DNA from: Akkermansiaceae bacterium
GTDB lineage: Bacteria > Verrucomicrobiota > Verrucomicrobiia > Verrucomicrobiales > Akkermansiaceae
Direction of reading: 5' to 3'
Length of the DNA stretch: 64,000 nucleotides
Assembly: GCA_024233115.1 (NCBI GenBank)
Contig: JACKQB010000003.1
Location: 124,001-188,000, forward strand
Under the pieces are notes generated by a model. That model was given only the letters and a program-made list of their open reading frames with translations. It ran no database searches and was not told the origin of the DNA. The position numbers were made by a program, and so were the translations under genes. Below, in pieces: positions 52,204 to 61,526 of this stretch (position 1 is its first letter; each line of letters starts with the position of its first letter).

Positions 52204-52701
52204 ATGAGCTTCGATGCCCCCGACCCATACCAATCTCCATCGGTCGACCCACATCCCGTCCTCCTCCCCAACCCGGAAACAGCTCCCGACGGTGAAAAAT
52301 CCGCCGTCGCCCCGCCAGTGGTGGTGGAACACCTCCGGTGCACGCGCCCGTGGGTGAAATTTTGCAGTATCGCCGGTTACATCACCTCGCTTTTCCTTGT
52401 TCTGATTGCCTTCCTCACCCTCCGTGGCATGCTCGGCCGGTTCTCATTCCGTTACCTTGTGCTGCTGGGCAGCTTTTACCTCATACTCGCCATCCTCTTC
52501 GTGATCCCGTCGCTTTGGTTATCGAAGTATGAGAAATCCATCACCCGGCTCGAAGTCAGCCACCGGATCGAGGACCTCGAACAAGCGATTGCGCATCAGC
52601 GGGCCTTCTGGAGAAATATGGCGATTGTGATCCTGATTATGCTGTTGATTTACCTCCTCACCATTGCATTTTCCGCGATAGTTATCATTTCAAACCGATA
52701 A
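52204..52701 (+). CDS. DUF5362-like small membrane protein
   Basis: This 165-residue protein has a proline-rich soluble start (MSFDAPDPYQSPSVDPHPVL), then three membrane helices: near 55-75, 85-110 and 143-163. The block TRPWVKFCSIAGYITSLFLV before the first helix resembles DUF5362. The function is unknown. ATG 52204 is chosen because upstream residues of the frame overlap the MATE gene. Confidence 0.65.
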   Translation: MSFDAPDPYQSPSVDPHPVLLPNPETAPDGEKSAVAPPVVVEHLRCTRPWVKFCSIAGYITSLFLVLIAFLTLRGMLGRFSFRYLVLLGSFYLILAILFVIPSLWLSKYEKSITRLEVSHRIEDLEQAIAHQRAFWRNMAIVILIMLLIYLLTIAFSAIVIISNR

Positions 52702-52925
52702 CTTTCCGCGTGTCATACGCGTATTTCCTCTATACTTATTGCCCGTTTTAGTCCAGTTTCTCGCGGGCTAAGCAAAATAGCTTCCAATGTGCGTAACATC
52801 CGGCCAACATTTCCAGCCCAAGGGATGAAGGTTGTCAGGAAACCCGCACCAATCACCCGAAGATCACCCTAACAGCCTATATCCACGAAATCAATCGCGA
52901 AGATAAGCTCAAATCAACCCATTTT

Positions 52926-55900
52926 ATGTCGGAGAAGAATATTACCATGAAACAGCCACTCGGATTACCCCCAGCACAGGGACTCTATGACCCCCAGAAC
53001 GAACACGACTCCTGCGGAGTTGGTTTCCTTTGCCACCTCAAGGGTAAGAAATCCCATGACATCATCGAGGGCGCCCTCGACATGAACGTCTGTATGGAGC
53101 ACCGCGGTGGTTGTGGTTGTGATGAAGCCACTGGCGATGGCGCCGGCCTCTTTATCCAGTTGCCCCACAAGTTCTTCAAATCGGTGACTCCGGCGCTTGG
53201 CATCGACCTCCCGGAGCAAGGCCAGTATGCGGTTGGCTTCGTCCACCTCTCCCCGGTCCCGGAGGAGGCAGAGGCAGCCATGGCATCTTACGAACGGGCC
53301 GTCATCAAAGAAGGCCAGACGGTTCTTGGCTGGCGCGATGTCCCGGTGACCAGTGATATCCTCGGCAAGGCAGCCCGCGAGTGCGAGCCCCAGATGAAAC
53401 AAATCTTTGTCGGCAGGAATCCTGAGATCACCGACGACCAGGAATTCGAGCGCAAGCTCTATGTCATCCGCCGCCGGGCCTCCCAGTCGATCCGCTACAC
53501 CGCCACCAGTGGCGCCGAATATTTTTACACGGTTTCCCTTTCCGCCCGCACGATCGTCTACAAGGGAATGCTCACCACCTGGCAGCTCAGGGATTATTTC
53601 CCGGACCTTCAGTGCAAGGAAATGGAATCAGCCATGGCCTTGGTCCACTCACGCTTCAGCACCAACACCTTCCCGAGCTGGCCACGTGCCCAGCCATTCC
53701 GCTACATGTCCCACAATGGTGAAATCAATACCATGCGTGGCAACTCCAACTGGATGAAGGCACGCCAGAAGCTGCTCTCCAGCGGGGTTCTCGGCCAGGA
53801 CCTCGATAAACTCCTACCCATCATTCGCGACGACGGGTCGGACTCCGCCATGTTTGACAACTGCCTCGAGTTCCTCGTGCTCTCAGGACGTTCCCTGCCC
53901 CAGGCCATCATGATGATGATCCCGGAGCCATGGGAAAACCACCAGCACATGAGCGATACCAAAAAGGCATTCTACGAGTATAATGCCACGCTCATGGAGC
54001 CATGGGACGGCCCCGCCTCGATTGCATTCTGCGATGGCATCTCGATCGGTGCCGTCCTCGACCGCAATGGTCTGCGCCCATCCCGTTACTACGTCACTAA
54101 CGACGATATGGTCATCATGGCCTCCGAGGTCGGTGTCCTGAAGGTCGACCCCGCTACCGTGGTCAAAAAAGGCCGCCTCGAGCCAGGCCGCATGTTCCTC
54201 GTTGATACCGAAAAAGGCCGCATCGTCGGCGACGCGGAGGTGAAGGAAGAAATCGCCCAGGAAAAACCCTACGGCAAGTGGCTTGAAAAAAACCGCGTCT
54301 TCTTTGCCGATCTCGCCAAAGGGGAAACCAAGCCAACCATCACCGGCCACGACCTTATCCAGCGCAATCGCGCATTTGGTTACACCTTCGAGGACAAGCG
54401 ACTCATCCTTGCCCCCTCAGCGGAAACCGGCAACCAGCCGCTCGGTGCCATGGGCAACGATACCCCCATCGCCGTACTCTCTGACAAACCACAGCTGCTC
54501 TACAACTACTTCCGTCAACTCTTCGCCCAGGTGACCAACCCGGCCATCGACCCGATTCGCGAAGAGCTGATCACCTCCAGTGTGACCTTTGTCGGCTCCG
54601 AAAACGACATCCTCCATCCTGGACCGGAAAACTGCCGGATGATCCGACTGGAAAGCCCCATCATTGACAATGAGGAGCTGGCCCGCCTGCGGGACGTTGA
54701 CCTGGACGGTTTCCAGGCAGAAACCCTGCCCATTCTCTACCGCCCGGAAACCATCGACTCCGGTCTGGCCGCCGCCCAGCTCCCCGGTCATGCTGACGAG
54801 CCCAACGTATCAGATCCGAACGGCGATATCGACCAGGTCTCGGGAGACGCGTTGAAGACAGCTCTCGATAACCTTTTCAAAGCCGCCGATACAGCGATCC
54901 GGCATGGCGACAACATCCTCATCCTTTCCGATCGGGGGATGAACGATATCAAGTCCCCCATTCCTGCTCTGCTGGCCGTGGCGGGTCTCCATCACCACCT
55001 GATCCGACAAGGCACGCGCACCAAGGTATCCATCGTGCTCGAGTCCGGCGAGCCACGGGAGGTCCACCATTTCGCTGTCCTGTTAGGATACGGCGTGGAT
55101 GTGGTCAACCCGTATCTGGCCATCGATACCCTCGCCCAGATGACCGAGGACGGAGAGCTCGAAATGGATCATAAAACCGCCGTCAAGCAGTATCTCAAGG
55201 CATCCATTAAAGGCGTGATCAAAACCATGTCGAAAATGGGGATCTCCACAGTCGCCAGTTACCGTGGTGCCCAGATTTTTGAATGTATCGGTCTCAACAG
55301 CGAGGTCATCGAACAGTATTTCACCCGCACCACCTCACGCGTCAAAGGCATTGGCCTGGATGTCATTTCCCGTGAAGTGAAAATGCGTCACGACGATGCC
55401 TACAAGACCCGTGAAACCGAAAACGAAGCCCTTGATCCAGGTGGCGTCTATCAATGGCGCTCCGATGGCGAACGTCACTTGTTTGGCCCGCAGGCAATCC
55501 ACCTCCTTCAACAGTCGACCAAGCTGGGCGACATGGAGGTCTTCCGCCAATACTCAAAACTCATCGATGATCAATCGAAGGGCCTGTGCACGCTGCGTGG
55601 ACTGATGGATTTCAAGTTCGATCCCGCCAACGAAATCCCGATCGAGGAAGTCGAACCCGTCAGCTCGATCGTCAAACGCTTCAAGACCGGCGCCATGTCC
55701 TACGGTTCTATTTCCAAAGAGGCTCACGAGGCTCTGGCAGTCGCAATGAACCGCCTCGGCGGCAAATCAAACACCGGTGAAGGTGGTGAGGATCCCTATC
55801 GCTTCCGTTGGACCAATGAAAAAGGCGACTCGAAAAAAAGTGCCATCAAGCAGGTGGCCAGCGGTCGCTTCGGAGTTACTTCCAACTACCTCGTCAACGC

Positions 55901-57635
55901 CCGCGAGATCCAGATCAAGATCTCCCAGGGTGCCAAGCCCGGCGAAGGAGGAGAGCTGCCAGGCCACAAGGTGCTTCCCGAGATAGCCAAGTGCCGCGGC
56001 ACCACGCCAGGGGTCGGTCTCATCTCCCCTCCTCCTCACCATGATATTTATTCGATTGAGGACATGGCCGAGCTGATCCACGACCTGAAAAACGCCAACA
56101 CGGATGCCCGCATCAATGTCAAGCTGGTTTCAGAGGTCGGTGTCGGAACCATCGCCGCTGGCGTGGTGAAGGCAAAAGCCGACGTCATCCTGATTGCCGG
56201 TCACGATGGTGGCACGGGGGCCAGCCCACGCTCATCGATCCAGCACGCTGGCTCCCCATGGGAACTTGGCCTTGCCGAAACAAACCAGACCCTCCTGCTC
56301 AACAACCTCCGTAGCCGCGTGATCCTGGAAACAGACGGTCAGCTCAAGACCGGCCGGGATGTCGTTATCGGCGCGTTGCTCGGTGCCGAGGAGTTTGGCT
56401 TCGCCACCGCTCCCCTGGTCACACTCGGCTGTATCATGATGCGTGTCTGCCACAAGAACACCTGCCCGGTGGGTATCGCCACCCAGAACGTCGATCTCCG
56501 CAAGAAGTTCGATGGCGCGGTGGAGAATGTGGTCAACTACATGAACTTCGTCGCCGTGGAAATCCGCGAGCTGATGGCAAAACTCGGTTTCCGCACGATC
56601 AACGAGATGGTCGGCCGCTGCGACCTGCTCGAGATGCGTGACGCTGTCGATCACTGGAAGGCCAAAGGCCTGGATTACTCAAAAATCCTCTACCGTCCAA
56701 AAGTCGGCCCTGAAGTGGGAACCTACGCCACCCAGCAACAGGACCACCTGCTCGACCAGGCACTCGACAACACAACTCTGCTCGCCCTCTGCCAGCCAGC
56801 GATCGAGAACTACGAGAAAGTCTACGCCGAGCTCCCCATCGAAAACGTCAACCGCGTGGTCGGGACCATCACGGGAGCCGAGATCAGCCGTCACCACGGT
56901 GCCGCCGGTCTCCCTGCCGACACCATCCACCTCAAGTTCAATGGCTCCGCTGGACAAAGCCTCGGTGCTTTCTGTCCCAAAGGTATGACCTTCGAACTCG
57001 AGGGCGATGCCAACGACTACATCGGCAAAGGGGTTTGCGGTGCCAAGATCATCGTTTACCCACCCAAGTGCTCACCGCCTGAGCTGGTTGCGGATCAAAA
57101 CATCATCGTCGGCAACGTCGCCTTTTACGGTGCCACGGCCGGCGAAGCCTATATCGCGGGTGTCGCCGGGGAACGTTTCTGCGTCCGGAACTCGGGTGTC
57201 CACACCGTCATCGAGGGCGTCGGCGACCACGCCTGTGAATACATGACCGGCGGCTCCGTCACCTGCCTCGGTGGCACCGGCCGGAACTTCGGTGCCGGTA
57301 TGAGTGGTGGTGTTGGCTATGTCTACAACGAACACGGCGACTTCGAGTCCAAACTCAACGGCGCCATGGTCAACCTCTACCCACTCATCGAATGCGAAAA
57401 CAGTGAGATCGAGGAAGTCAAAGCACGTATCCAGAAACACGTCGATTACACCGGCAGTGTCAAGGGCAGCAAGATCCTGGAAAACTGGGAGGAGGAATCC
57501 GCCAAGTTCCTCAAGGTCCTGCCAGCCGACTACGAGCGCGTGCTCAATGCCGTTAAGAAAGCCGAGCAAAGCGGCTTGGAAGGAGACGCCGCCATCCTCG
57601 CCGCCTTCGAGGAAAATGCCAAGGTGGGGAACTAA
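52926..57635 (+). CDS. gltB: Glutamate synthase large subunit
   Basis: This 1569-residue subunit makes glutamate from glutamine and 2-oxoglutarate. The class II glutamine amidotransferase domain begins at C30 (NEHDSCGVGFLC), which becomes N-terminal after cleavage of the propeptide. The FMN-binding synthase domain follows, with the 3Fe-4S cysteines in MRVCHKNTCPVG, and the C-terminal beta-helix has repeated Gly-rich strands ending around residue 1480. ATG 52926 or the ATG at codon 8 may be used. It is separated from gltD by 138 bases full of repeats. Confidence 0.97.
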   Translation: MSEKNITMKQPLGLPPAQGLYDPQNEHDSCGVGFLCHLKGKKSHDIIEGALDMNVCMEHRGGCGCDEATGDGAGLFIQLPHKFFKSVTPALGIDLPEQGQYAVGFVHLSPVPEEAEAAMASYERAVIKEGQTVLGWRDVPVTSDILGKAARECEPQMKQIFVGRNPEITDDQEFERKLYVIRRRASQSIRYTATSGAEYFYTVSLSARTIVYKGMLTTWQLRDYFPDLQCKEMESAMALVHSRFSTNTFPSWPRAQPFRYMSHNGEINTMRGNSNWMKARQKLLSSGVLGQDLDKLLPIIRDDGSDSAMFDNCLEFLVLSGRSLPQAIMMMIPEPWENHQHMSDTKKAFYEYNATLMEPWDGPASIAFCDGISIGAVLDRNGLRPSRYYVTNDDMVIMASEVGVLKVDPATVVKKGRLEPGRMFLVDTEKGRIVGDAEVKEEIAQEKPYGKWLEKNRVFFADLAKGETKPTITGHDLIQRNRAFGYTFEDKRLILAPSAETGNQPLGAMGNDTPIAVLSDKPQLLYNYFRQLFAQVTNPAIDPIREELITSSVTFVGSENDILHPGPENCRMIRLESPIIDNEELARLRDVDLDGFQAETLPILYRPETIDSGLAAAQLPGHADEPNVSDPNGDIDQVSGDALKTALDNLFKAADTAIRHGDNILILSDRGMNDIKSPIPALLAVAGLHHHLIRQGTRTKVSIVLESGEPREVHHFAVLLGYGVDVVNPYLAIDTLAQMTEDGELEMDHKTAVKQYLKASIKGVIKTMSKMGISTVASYRGAQIFECIGLNSEVIEQYFTRTTSRVKGIGLDVISREVKMRHDDAYKTRETENEALDPGGVYQWRSDGERHLFGPQAIHLLQQSTKLGDMEVFRQYSKLIDDQSKGLCTLRGLMDFKFDPANEIPIEEVEPVSSIVKRFKTGAMSYGSISKEAHEALAVAMNRLGGKSNTGEGGEDPYRFRWTNEKGDSKKSAIKQVASGRFGVTSNYLVNAREIQIKISQGAKPGEGGELPGHKVLPEIAKCRGTTPGVGLISPPPHHDIYSIEDMAELIHDLKNANTDARINVKLVSEVGVGTIAAGVVKAKADVILIAGHDGGTGASPRSSIQHAGSPWELGLAETNQTLLLNNLRSRVILETDGQLKTGRDVVIGALLGAEEFGFATAPLVTLGCIMMRVCHKNTCPVGIATQNVDLRKKFDGAVENVVNYMNFVAVEIRELMAKLGFRTINEMVGRCDLLEMRDAVDHWKAKGLDYSKILYRPKVGPEVGTYATQQQDHLLDQALDNTTLLALCQPAIENYEKVYAELPIENVNRVVGTITGAEISRHHGAAGLPADTIHLKFNGSAGQSLGAFCPKGMTFELEGDANDYIGKGVCGAKIIVYPPKCSPPELVADQNIIVGNVAFYGATAGEAYIAGVAGERFCVRNSGVHTVIEGVGDHACEYMTGGSVTCLGGTGRNFGAGMSGGVGYVYNEHGDFESKLNGAMVNLYPLIECENSEIEEVKARIQKHVDYTGSVKGSKILENWEEESAKFLKVLPADYERVLNAVKKAEQSGLEGDAAILAAFEENAKVGN

Positions 57636-57642
57636 CGTCCCT

Positions 57643-57747
57643 TAAACACCAAATACCAAACTCCAAATACCAACAAGGCGGCTTCGCCTTAAACTGCAAA
57701 AACCAAGTAAGAAACTTCCGTGTATTCCGTTCCTTTCGTGGTTTAAC
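57643..57747. repeat. Repeat-filled spacer between gltB and gltD
   Basis: It holds ACCAAATACCAAACTCCAAA-type words (57648-57667), a perfect hairpin AAGGCG-gctt-CGCCTT (57675-57690) and phrase-like CTTCCGTGTATTCCGT and TTTCGTGGTT words. The CCAAACTCCAAA core is shared with 26485-26497. Confidence 0.75.
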
Positions 57748-57773
57748 ATTCAACATTATTACCAACCAATACC

Positions 57774-59270
57774 ATGGGAAAACCAACTGGATTCTTAGAA
57801 TTTGAACGAGTCACTATTCCGGACCGCCCCCCGCTTGAGCGGATCAAGGACTGGAAGGAGATCCATCAGGATCGCGACAACACAGTGCTCAAGCAGCAGG
57901 CATCACGCTGTATGGACTGTGGTGTGCCCTACTGCCACACCGGTCTCACCATCGGCGGCATGGCAAGCGGCTGCCCGATCAATAACCTCATCCCCGAGTT
58001 CAATGACCTAGTTTACCGCAACCGCTGGGACGAAGCACTTGAACGCCTTCTCAAGACCAATAACTTCCCCGAGTTCACCGGACGCGTCTGCCCTGCCCCC
58101 TGTGAAGGCTCCTGCGTGCTCGGATCGATCGAACCACCGGTCACCATCAAAAACGTCGAGTGCTCGATCATCGACCACGGCTGGGAAAACAATCTGCGGA
58201 CCCCGAAACCTCCCGCCGAGCGCACAGGTAAAACTGTCGCAATTGTCGGCTCTGGTCCTGCTGGCCTCGCGGCAGCTGACCAGCTTAACCAGGTCGGGCA
58301 CACGGTCACGGTTTTCGAACGCGCCGACCGCCCCGGCGGCCTGCTCATGTATGGTATTCCCAACATGAAGCTGGATAAAAAGGAAGTCGTCGAACGCCGC
58401 ATCAAACTCATGGAGGACGAAGGCGTCGAGTTCAAATGCAATGTCTTTGTTTCTGAAAACAACGACTGGACACCGGCCAGACTTCGCAATGAATACGATG
58501 CCGTCATCCTCTGCTGTGGGGCCACTGAAGCCCGCGATCTCGAGATCGACGGCCGTGACGCCAAGGGCGTGCACCAGGCCATGGAATTCCTAACCGCCAG
58601 CACCCGGCACCTTCTCGACAACGATTTCGACGGCACCAACCCCGAGCTCAACGCAGCCGGTAAGGAGGTGGTTGTCATCGGTGGCGGTGATACCGGAACC
58701 GACTGTGTTGGCACCAGTATCCGCCAGGGTTGTAAAAGAGTGATCCAACTCGAGATCATGCCCATGCCGCCCATGGAGCGGGCACCTAACAACCCATGGC
58801 CGGAGTGGCCCAAGGTATACAAAATGGACTACGGCCAGCAAGAGGCGGAGGCTACCCAGGGGGCAGACCCACGCAGTTATCTGGTGATGACCAAGGAAAT
58901 CGTCGAGGACGAGGACGGCAATGTCACCGGTCTCAAGGTCGTTGATATCAACTGGCAGAAAAACCCCAAGGGTCAGTTCATCCCGGTAGAGACCGAAGGC
59001 AGCGAGCGCACCATCAACGCCCAGCTCGTCCTGCTCGCCATGGGCTTCCTCGGCCCCGAACAAAAGATCATCGACCAGTTCAAGCTTGAGATCGACATCC
59101 GCAGCAACGTCAAGGCGGAGCATGAGGTCTACACAACCAACGTCGAAGGTGTCTTCGCCGCCGGCGACATGCGCCGGGGCCAGTCGCTGGTCGTCTGGGC
59201 CATCAATGAAGGCCGTGGCGCCGCCCGTGAGTGCGACCGCTATCTGATGGGTTCAACCCAGCTGCCGTAG
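57774..59270 (+). CDS. gltD: Glutamate synthase small subunit
   Basis: This 498-residue flavoprotein passes electrons from NAD(P)H to GltB. The N-terminal cysteine motifs CMDCGVPYCHTG, GCPINNLIPEF and GRVCPAPCEGSC bind 4Fe-4S clusters, the FAD site is IVGSGPAGLAAADQLN with RPGGLLMYGIPNMKL, and the NAD(P)H site is VIGGGDTGTDCVG. The length is normal. The position after gltB indicates one operon, unless the spacer repeats end transcription. Confidence 0.96.
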   Translation: MGKPTGFLEFERVTIPDRPPLERIKDWKEIHQDRDNTVLKQQASRCMDCGVPYCHTGLTIGGMASGCPINNLIPEFNDLVYRNRWDEALERLLKTNNFPEFTGRVCPAPCEGSCVLGSIEPPVTIKNVECSIIDHGWENNLRTPKPPAERTGKTVAIVGSGPAGLAAADQLNQVGHTVTVFERADRPGGLLMYGIPNMKLDKKEVVERRIKLMEDEGVEFKCNVFVSENNDWTPARLRNEYDAVILCCGATEARDLEIDGRDAKGVHQAMEFLTASTRHLLDNDFDGTNPELNAAGKEVVVIGGGDTGTDCVGTSIRQGCKRVIQLEIMPMPPMERAPNNPWPEWPKVYKMDYGQQEAEATQGADPRSYLVMTKEIVEDEDGNVTGLKVVDINWQKNPKGQFIPVETEGSERTINAQLVLLAMGFLGPEQKIIDQFKLEIDIRSNVKAEHEVYTTNVEGVFAAGDMRRGQSLVVWAINEGRGAARECDRYLMGSTQLP

Positions 59271-59297
59271 ACAGCAAGACTGATGGATTCCAAGATG

Positions 59298-59327
59298 CCT
59301 CTGGCCCCGGCCAGGGGTATTTTTTTG
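59298..59327 (+). terminator. Terminator of gltD
   Basis: CCTCTGGCC pairs with GGCCAGGGG around a two-base loop, followed by a long T-run (59320-59326). Confidence 0.85.
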
Positions 59328-59340
59328 TCCCGGCGCGTGA

Positions 59341-59417
59341 CCGCTACCGGTCACATTCCCTACCGCTACCGGTCACTTTCCCTACCGCTACCGGGCACTT
59401 TCCCCACCGCTACTCAG
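59341..59417. repeat. 22-bp tandem repeat (about 3.4 copies)
   Basis: The unit CCGCTACCGGTCACATTCCCTA (given here in two parts: CCGCTACCGGT and CACATTCCCTA) repeats at 59341, 59363 and 59385 with one or two changes per copy, and a partial copy starts at 59407. The last copy includes the stop codon of the following minus-strand gene (59410-59412). Confidence 0.85.
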
Positions 59418-60420
59418 AACCTCCCTTGGCACCAGCCGCAGGCTCTTTGGGGGGATTGATCAGTGCCTGGAATTCCTCGATCCATTGCGGGGCGTCCTGA
59501 TGCGTTAGATAGGTTTCCAGATGTTTGAGCATCCGCAAGGCTGATGCCCGTTGGTCACCAGCCTTGAAACAATCCATTTCCATCTGCCACAGGAGCTGTG
59601 GGCGCTTTTCACTCAGGAATTTCTCCAGCTCCGGCGGCTGCATCGCGTCTTTTTTCCCGATCGTCGAGCCCTCCCTGACATTCCATTTTTCCACAACATA
59701 TCCTTCGTGGAGAATGCGTTTTTGCCAAGCGGCACGCAGCGAATCAATACGATCAGGCTTGCGTAGCGGAGGCAACACCACCTTGTTGTATATTTGTGCA
59801 ATATCCATCGCCGACTGCGGCCAGTCCTCCACTTTGATGTTAAGGCTATAGGCTTGGGCAAAAACAGAGCCGAGTGCATTCTGACTGAGGATGGCACGAT
59901 GCTCCTTAAGGACCTCGGCGTGTTTCATAATCTGGTCGAGGTGATCGATGGCACGCTTACCCATCTCGCTGATATCACCATCGCGACGGGCAGCTTCAAT
60001 ACTGAGTAACAACCAGGCCAGCTGGTGCCGAAGCGCCATCCGCATCGACGATGAATTCAGTCGATCCTTGTTCTTCCGCTTCCAGTCGCGGAACTCGCTC
60101 GCCTTCCTTTTTTCATCGGTGAAACGGACTTTCTCGTAGCACTTCAGATAGAGGTCCATGGTTGCATCGTCCGATTGAATCGCAGACCGGTAATCCTGGA
60201 TCGCCCTGCTAAAGAGCCCCCCCACCCGGTCTTCCGACTGTTGCTGGATTTTTTTCAGTTGCTCCTCCAACGCAATACGATCCGCTTCGCTCAGGGGCTG
60301 GGGTTCGGCGGCTACCCTTCCTCCACTGAAGGCTATCAACAACGCACATGTAAGCGTCACTACGGAGAGTCGAACAAACCTGATTGGGTGCAAAAACATC
60401 ATAACATTGATCGTGAGCAA
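59410..60420 (-). CDS. Exported protein of unknown function
   Basis: This 336-residue protein has a signal peptide (MMFLHPIRFVRLSVVTLTCA and onward; cleavage near residue 38) and a helical, charged mature part with EEQLKKIQQQSEDRVGGLF, RKASEFRDWKRKNKDRLN and LLSIEAARRDGDISEM. It has no cysteine, metal or lipobox motif. I do not recognise the family; a helical-repeat or TPR-like scaffold is possible. ATG 60420 or 60402 may be the start. It is followed by the tandem repeat. Confidence 0.65.
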   Translation of the reverse strand: MLTINVMMFLHPIRFVRLSVVTLTCALLIAFSGGRVAAEPQPLSEADRIALEEQLKKIQQQSEDRVGGLFSRAIQDYRSAIQSDDATMDLYLKCYEKVRFTDEKRKASEFRDWKRKNKDRLNSSSMRMALRHQLAWLLLSIEAARRDGDISEMGKRAIDHLDQIMKHAEVLKEHRAILSQNALGSVFAQAYSLNIKVEDWPQSAMDIAQIYNKVVLPPLRKPDRIDSLRAAWQKRILHEGYVVEKWNVREGSTIGKKDAMQPPELEKFLSEKRPQLLWQMEMDCFKAGDQRASALRMLKHLETYLTHQDAPQWIEEFQALINPPKEPAAGAKGGSE

Positions 60421-60574
60421 AATTAACTACTTGCGTAGGAACGTCCTTATATCAACGAATCTAGAATACGAGCCGAATTCCGGGATTGGGAGGTAATAAT
60501 CATCCCCCGCAATACAACAAAAATGGCACACACGACACTTGGCTAATCGCGCAACCACTGTGCATAATCCCTTT

Positions 60575-61429
60575 ATGCAAGGCCTCATTCTCAAGGTAGA
60601 CTGCCCCGACCAACACGGTATCGTTGCCAAAATCGCGTCCTATGTCGCGGATTACTCCGGCAACCTCGTTGAGTTTTCCCAGTTCACCGATGATGACCAT
60701 GCCAAGTTTTTTGCCCGCGTTGAAATCGACACCATCAACCTCAAGGTAAGTGTTGAGGATTTTATCGCCGGTTTCAACACCCTTGGAAAATCACTCTCCG
60801 CCACCTGGCACTTCCGCAGACTTCCTTACAAAATGCGCACGGCGGTGTTAGTGACCCGGACGGATCACTGCCTCAACGAGGTCCTGTGGCGGACGAAGTT
60901 AGGGGAAATGCCCATCGAAATCACTTCGGTGATAGGTAACCGTGACACCTGTAAAACAATCGCCGAGCAAGCGGGGCTCCCCTTCCACCAGATCGAGATG
61001 GATGGAGATCAAAAGGAAGTGGGTTTCCAACAGATCAAAAACATCCTGCTTGAGGAAAATGTGGAGCTCACCGTGCTGGCACGTTTTATGCAGATTCTCC
61101 CCGATTGGTTTTGTCGGGAGTTCAGTGGCAAAATCATCAACATCCACCATTCATTTTTACCCGCATTCATTGGTGCCAACCCTTACCAACAGGCCTACGA
61201 ACGTGGGGTCAAACTGATCGGCGCCACCTGCCACTACGTCACCAGCGAACTAGACGCCGGCCCGATCATCGAGCAGGAAGTCAAACGCGTGCAGCACTTT
61301 CATAAACCGGCCGATTTAATGAGGTTGGGGCGCGACTGCGAACGCACGGCACTCGCCAGGGGGATCAGGCACCACGTCAACGATCGCACCATCATCCACC
61401 AGAACCGCGCGATTGTTTTCCCCGATTAG
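60575..61429 (+). CDS. purU: Formyltetrahydrofolate deformylase
   Basis: This 284-residue enzyme hydrolyses 10-formyl-THF to formate and THF, balancing one-carbon pools. It has an N-terminal ACT domain (LKVDCPDQHGIVAKIASYVA) and a formyltransferase-type domain with INIHHSFLPAFIGANPYQ (catalytic H191 or H192) and TSELDAGPIIEQ (D227). The HRTH-type GART hydrolase set confirms the family. ATG 60575 gives the normal start; an upstream frame begins at 60539 without family residues. Confidence 0.95.
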   Translation: MQGLILKVDCPDQHGIVAKIASYVADYSGNLVEFSQFTDDDHAKFFARVEIDTINLKVSVEDFIAGFNTLGKSLSATWHFRRLPYKMRTAVLVTRTDHCLNEVLWRTKLGEMPIEITSVIGNRDTCKTIAEQAGLPFHQIEMDGDQKEVGFQQIKNILLEENVELTVLARFMQILPDWFCREFSGKIINIHHSFLPAFIGANPYQQAYERGVKLIGATCHYVTSELDAGPIIEQEVKRVQHFHKPADLMRLGRDCERTALARGIRHHVNDRTIIHQNRAIVFPD

Positions 61430-61442
61430 AAGCCTCACATTG

Positions 61443-61520
61443 TAGCGAAGGGCCTTCGCCCTTCGACGGGGAAAAGGTCCAGTCACACGCACACCCACGA
61501 AGAGCGAAGGCTCTTCGCTA
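61443..61520. repeat. Pair of inverted palindromes between convergent purU and proA
   Basis: GCGAAGG-g-CCTTCGC (left, within 61443-61465) and AGCGAAG-gct-CTTCGCT (right, within 61498-61520) are palindromes, and the two 23-base units are inverted copies with two differences. The arrangement equals the ilvN/parE spacer: a BIME-like element between convergent genes. Confidence 0.8.
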
Positions 61521-61526
61521 CCGGGA

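Noticed and set aside
52702..52925. Riboswitch or regulatory RNA before gltB
   Set aside because: No recognisable conserved structure or terminator-antiterminator pair was seen.
59341..59417. CRISPR array or iterons in the 22-bp repeat
   Set aside because: Copies are directly adjacent with no spacers, so it is not CRISPR; no replication gene is near, so an iteron origin is not supported.
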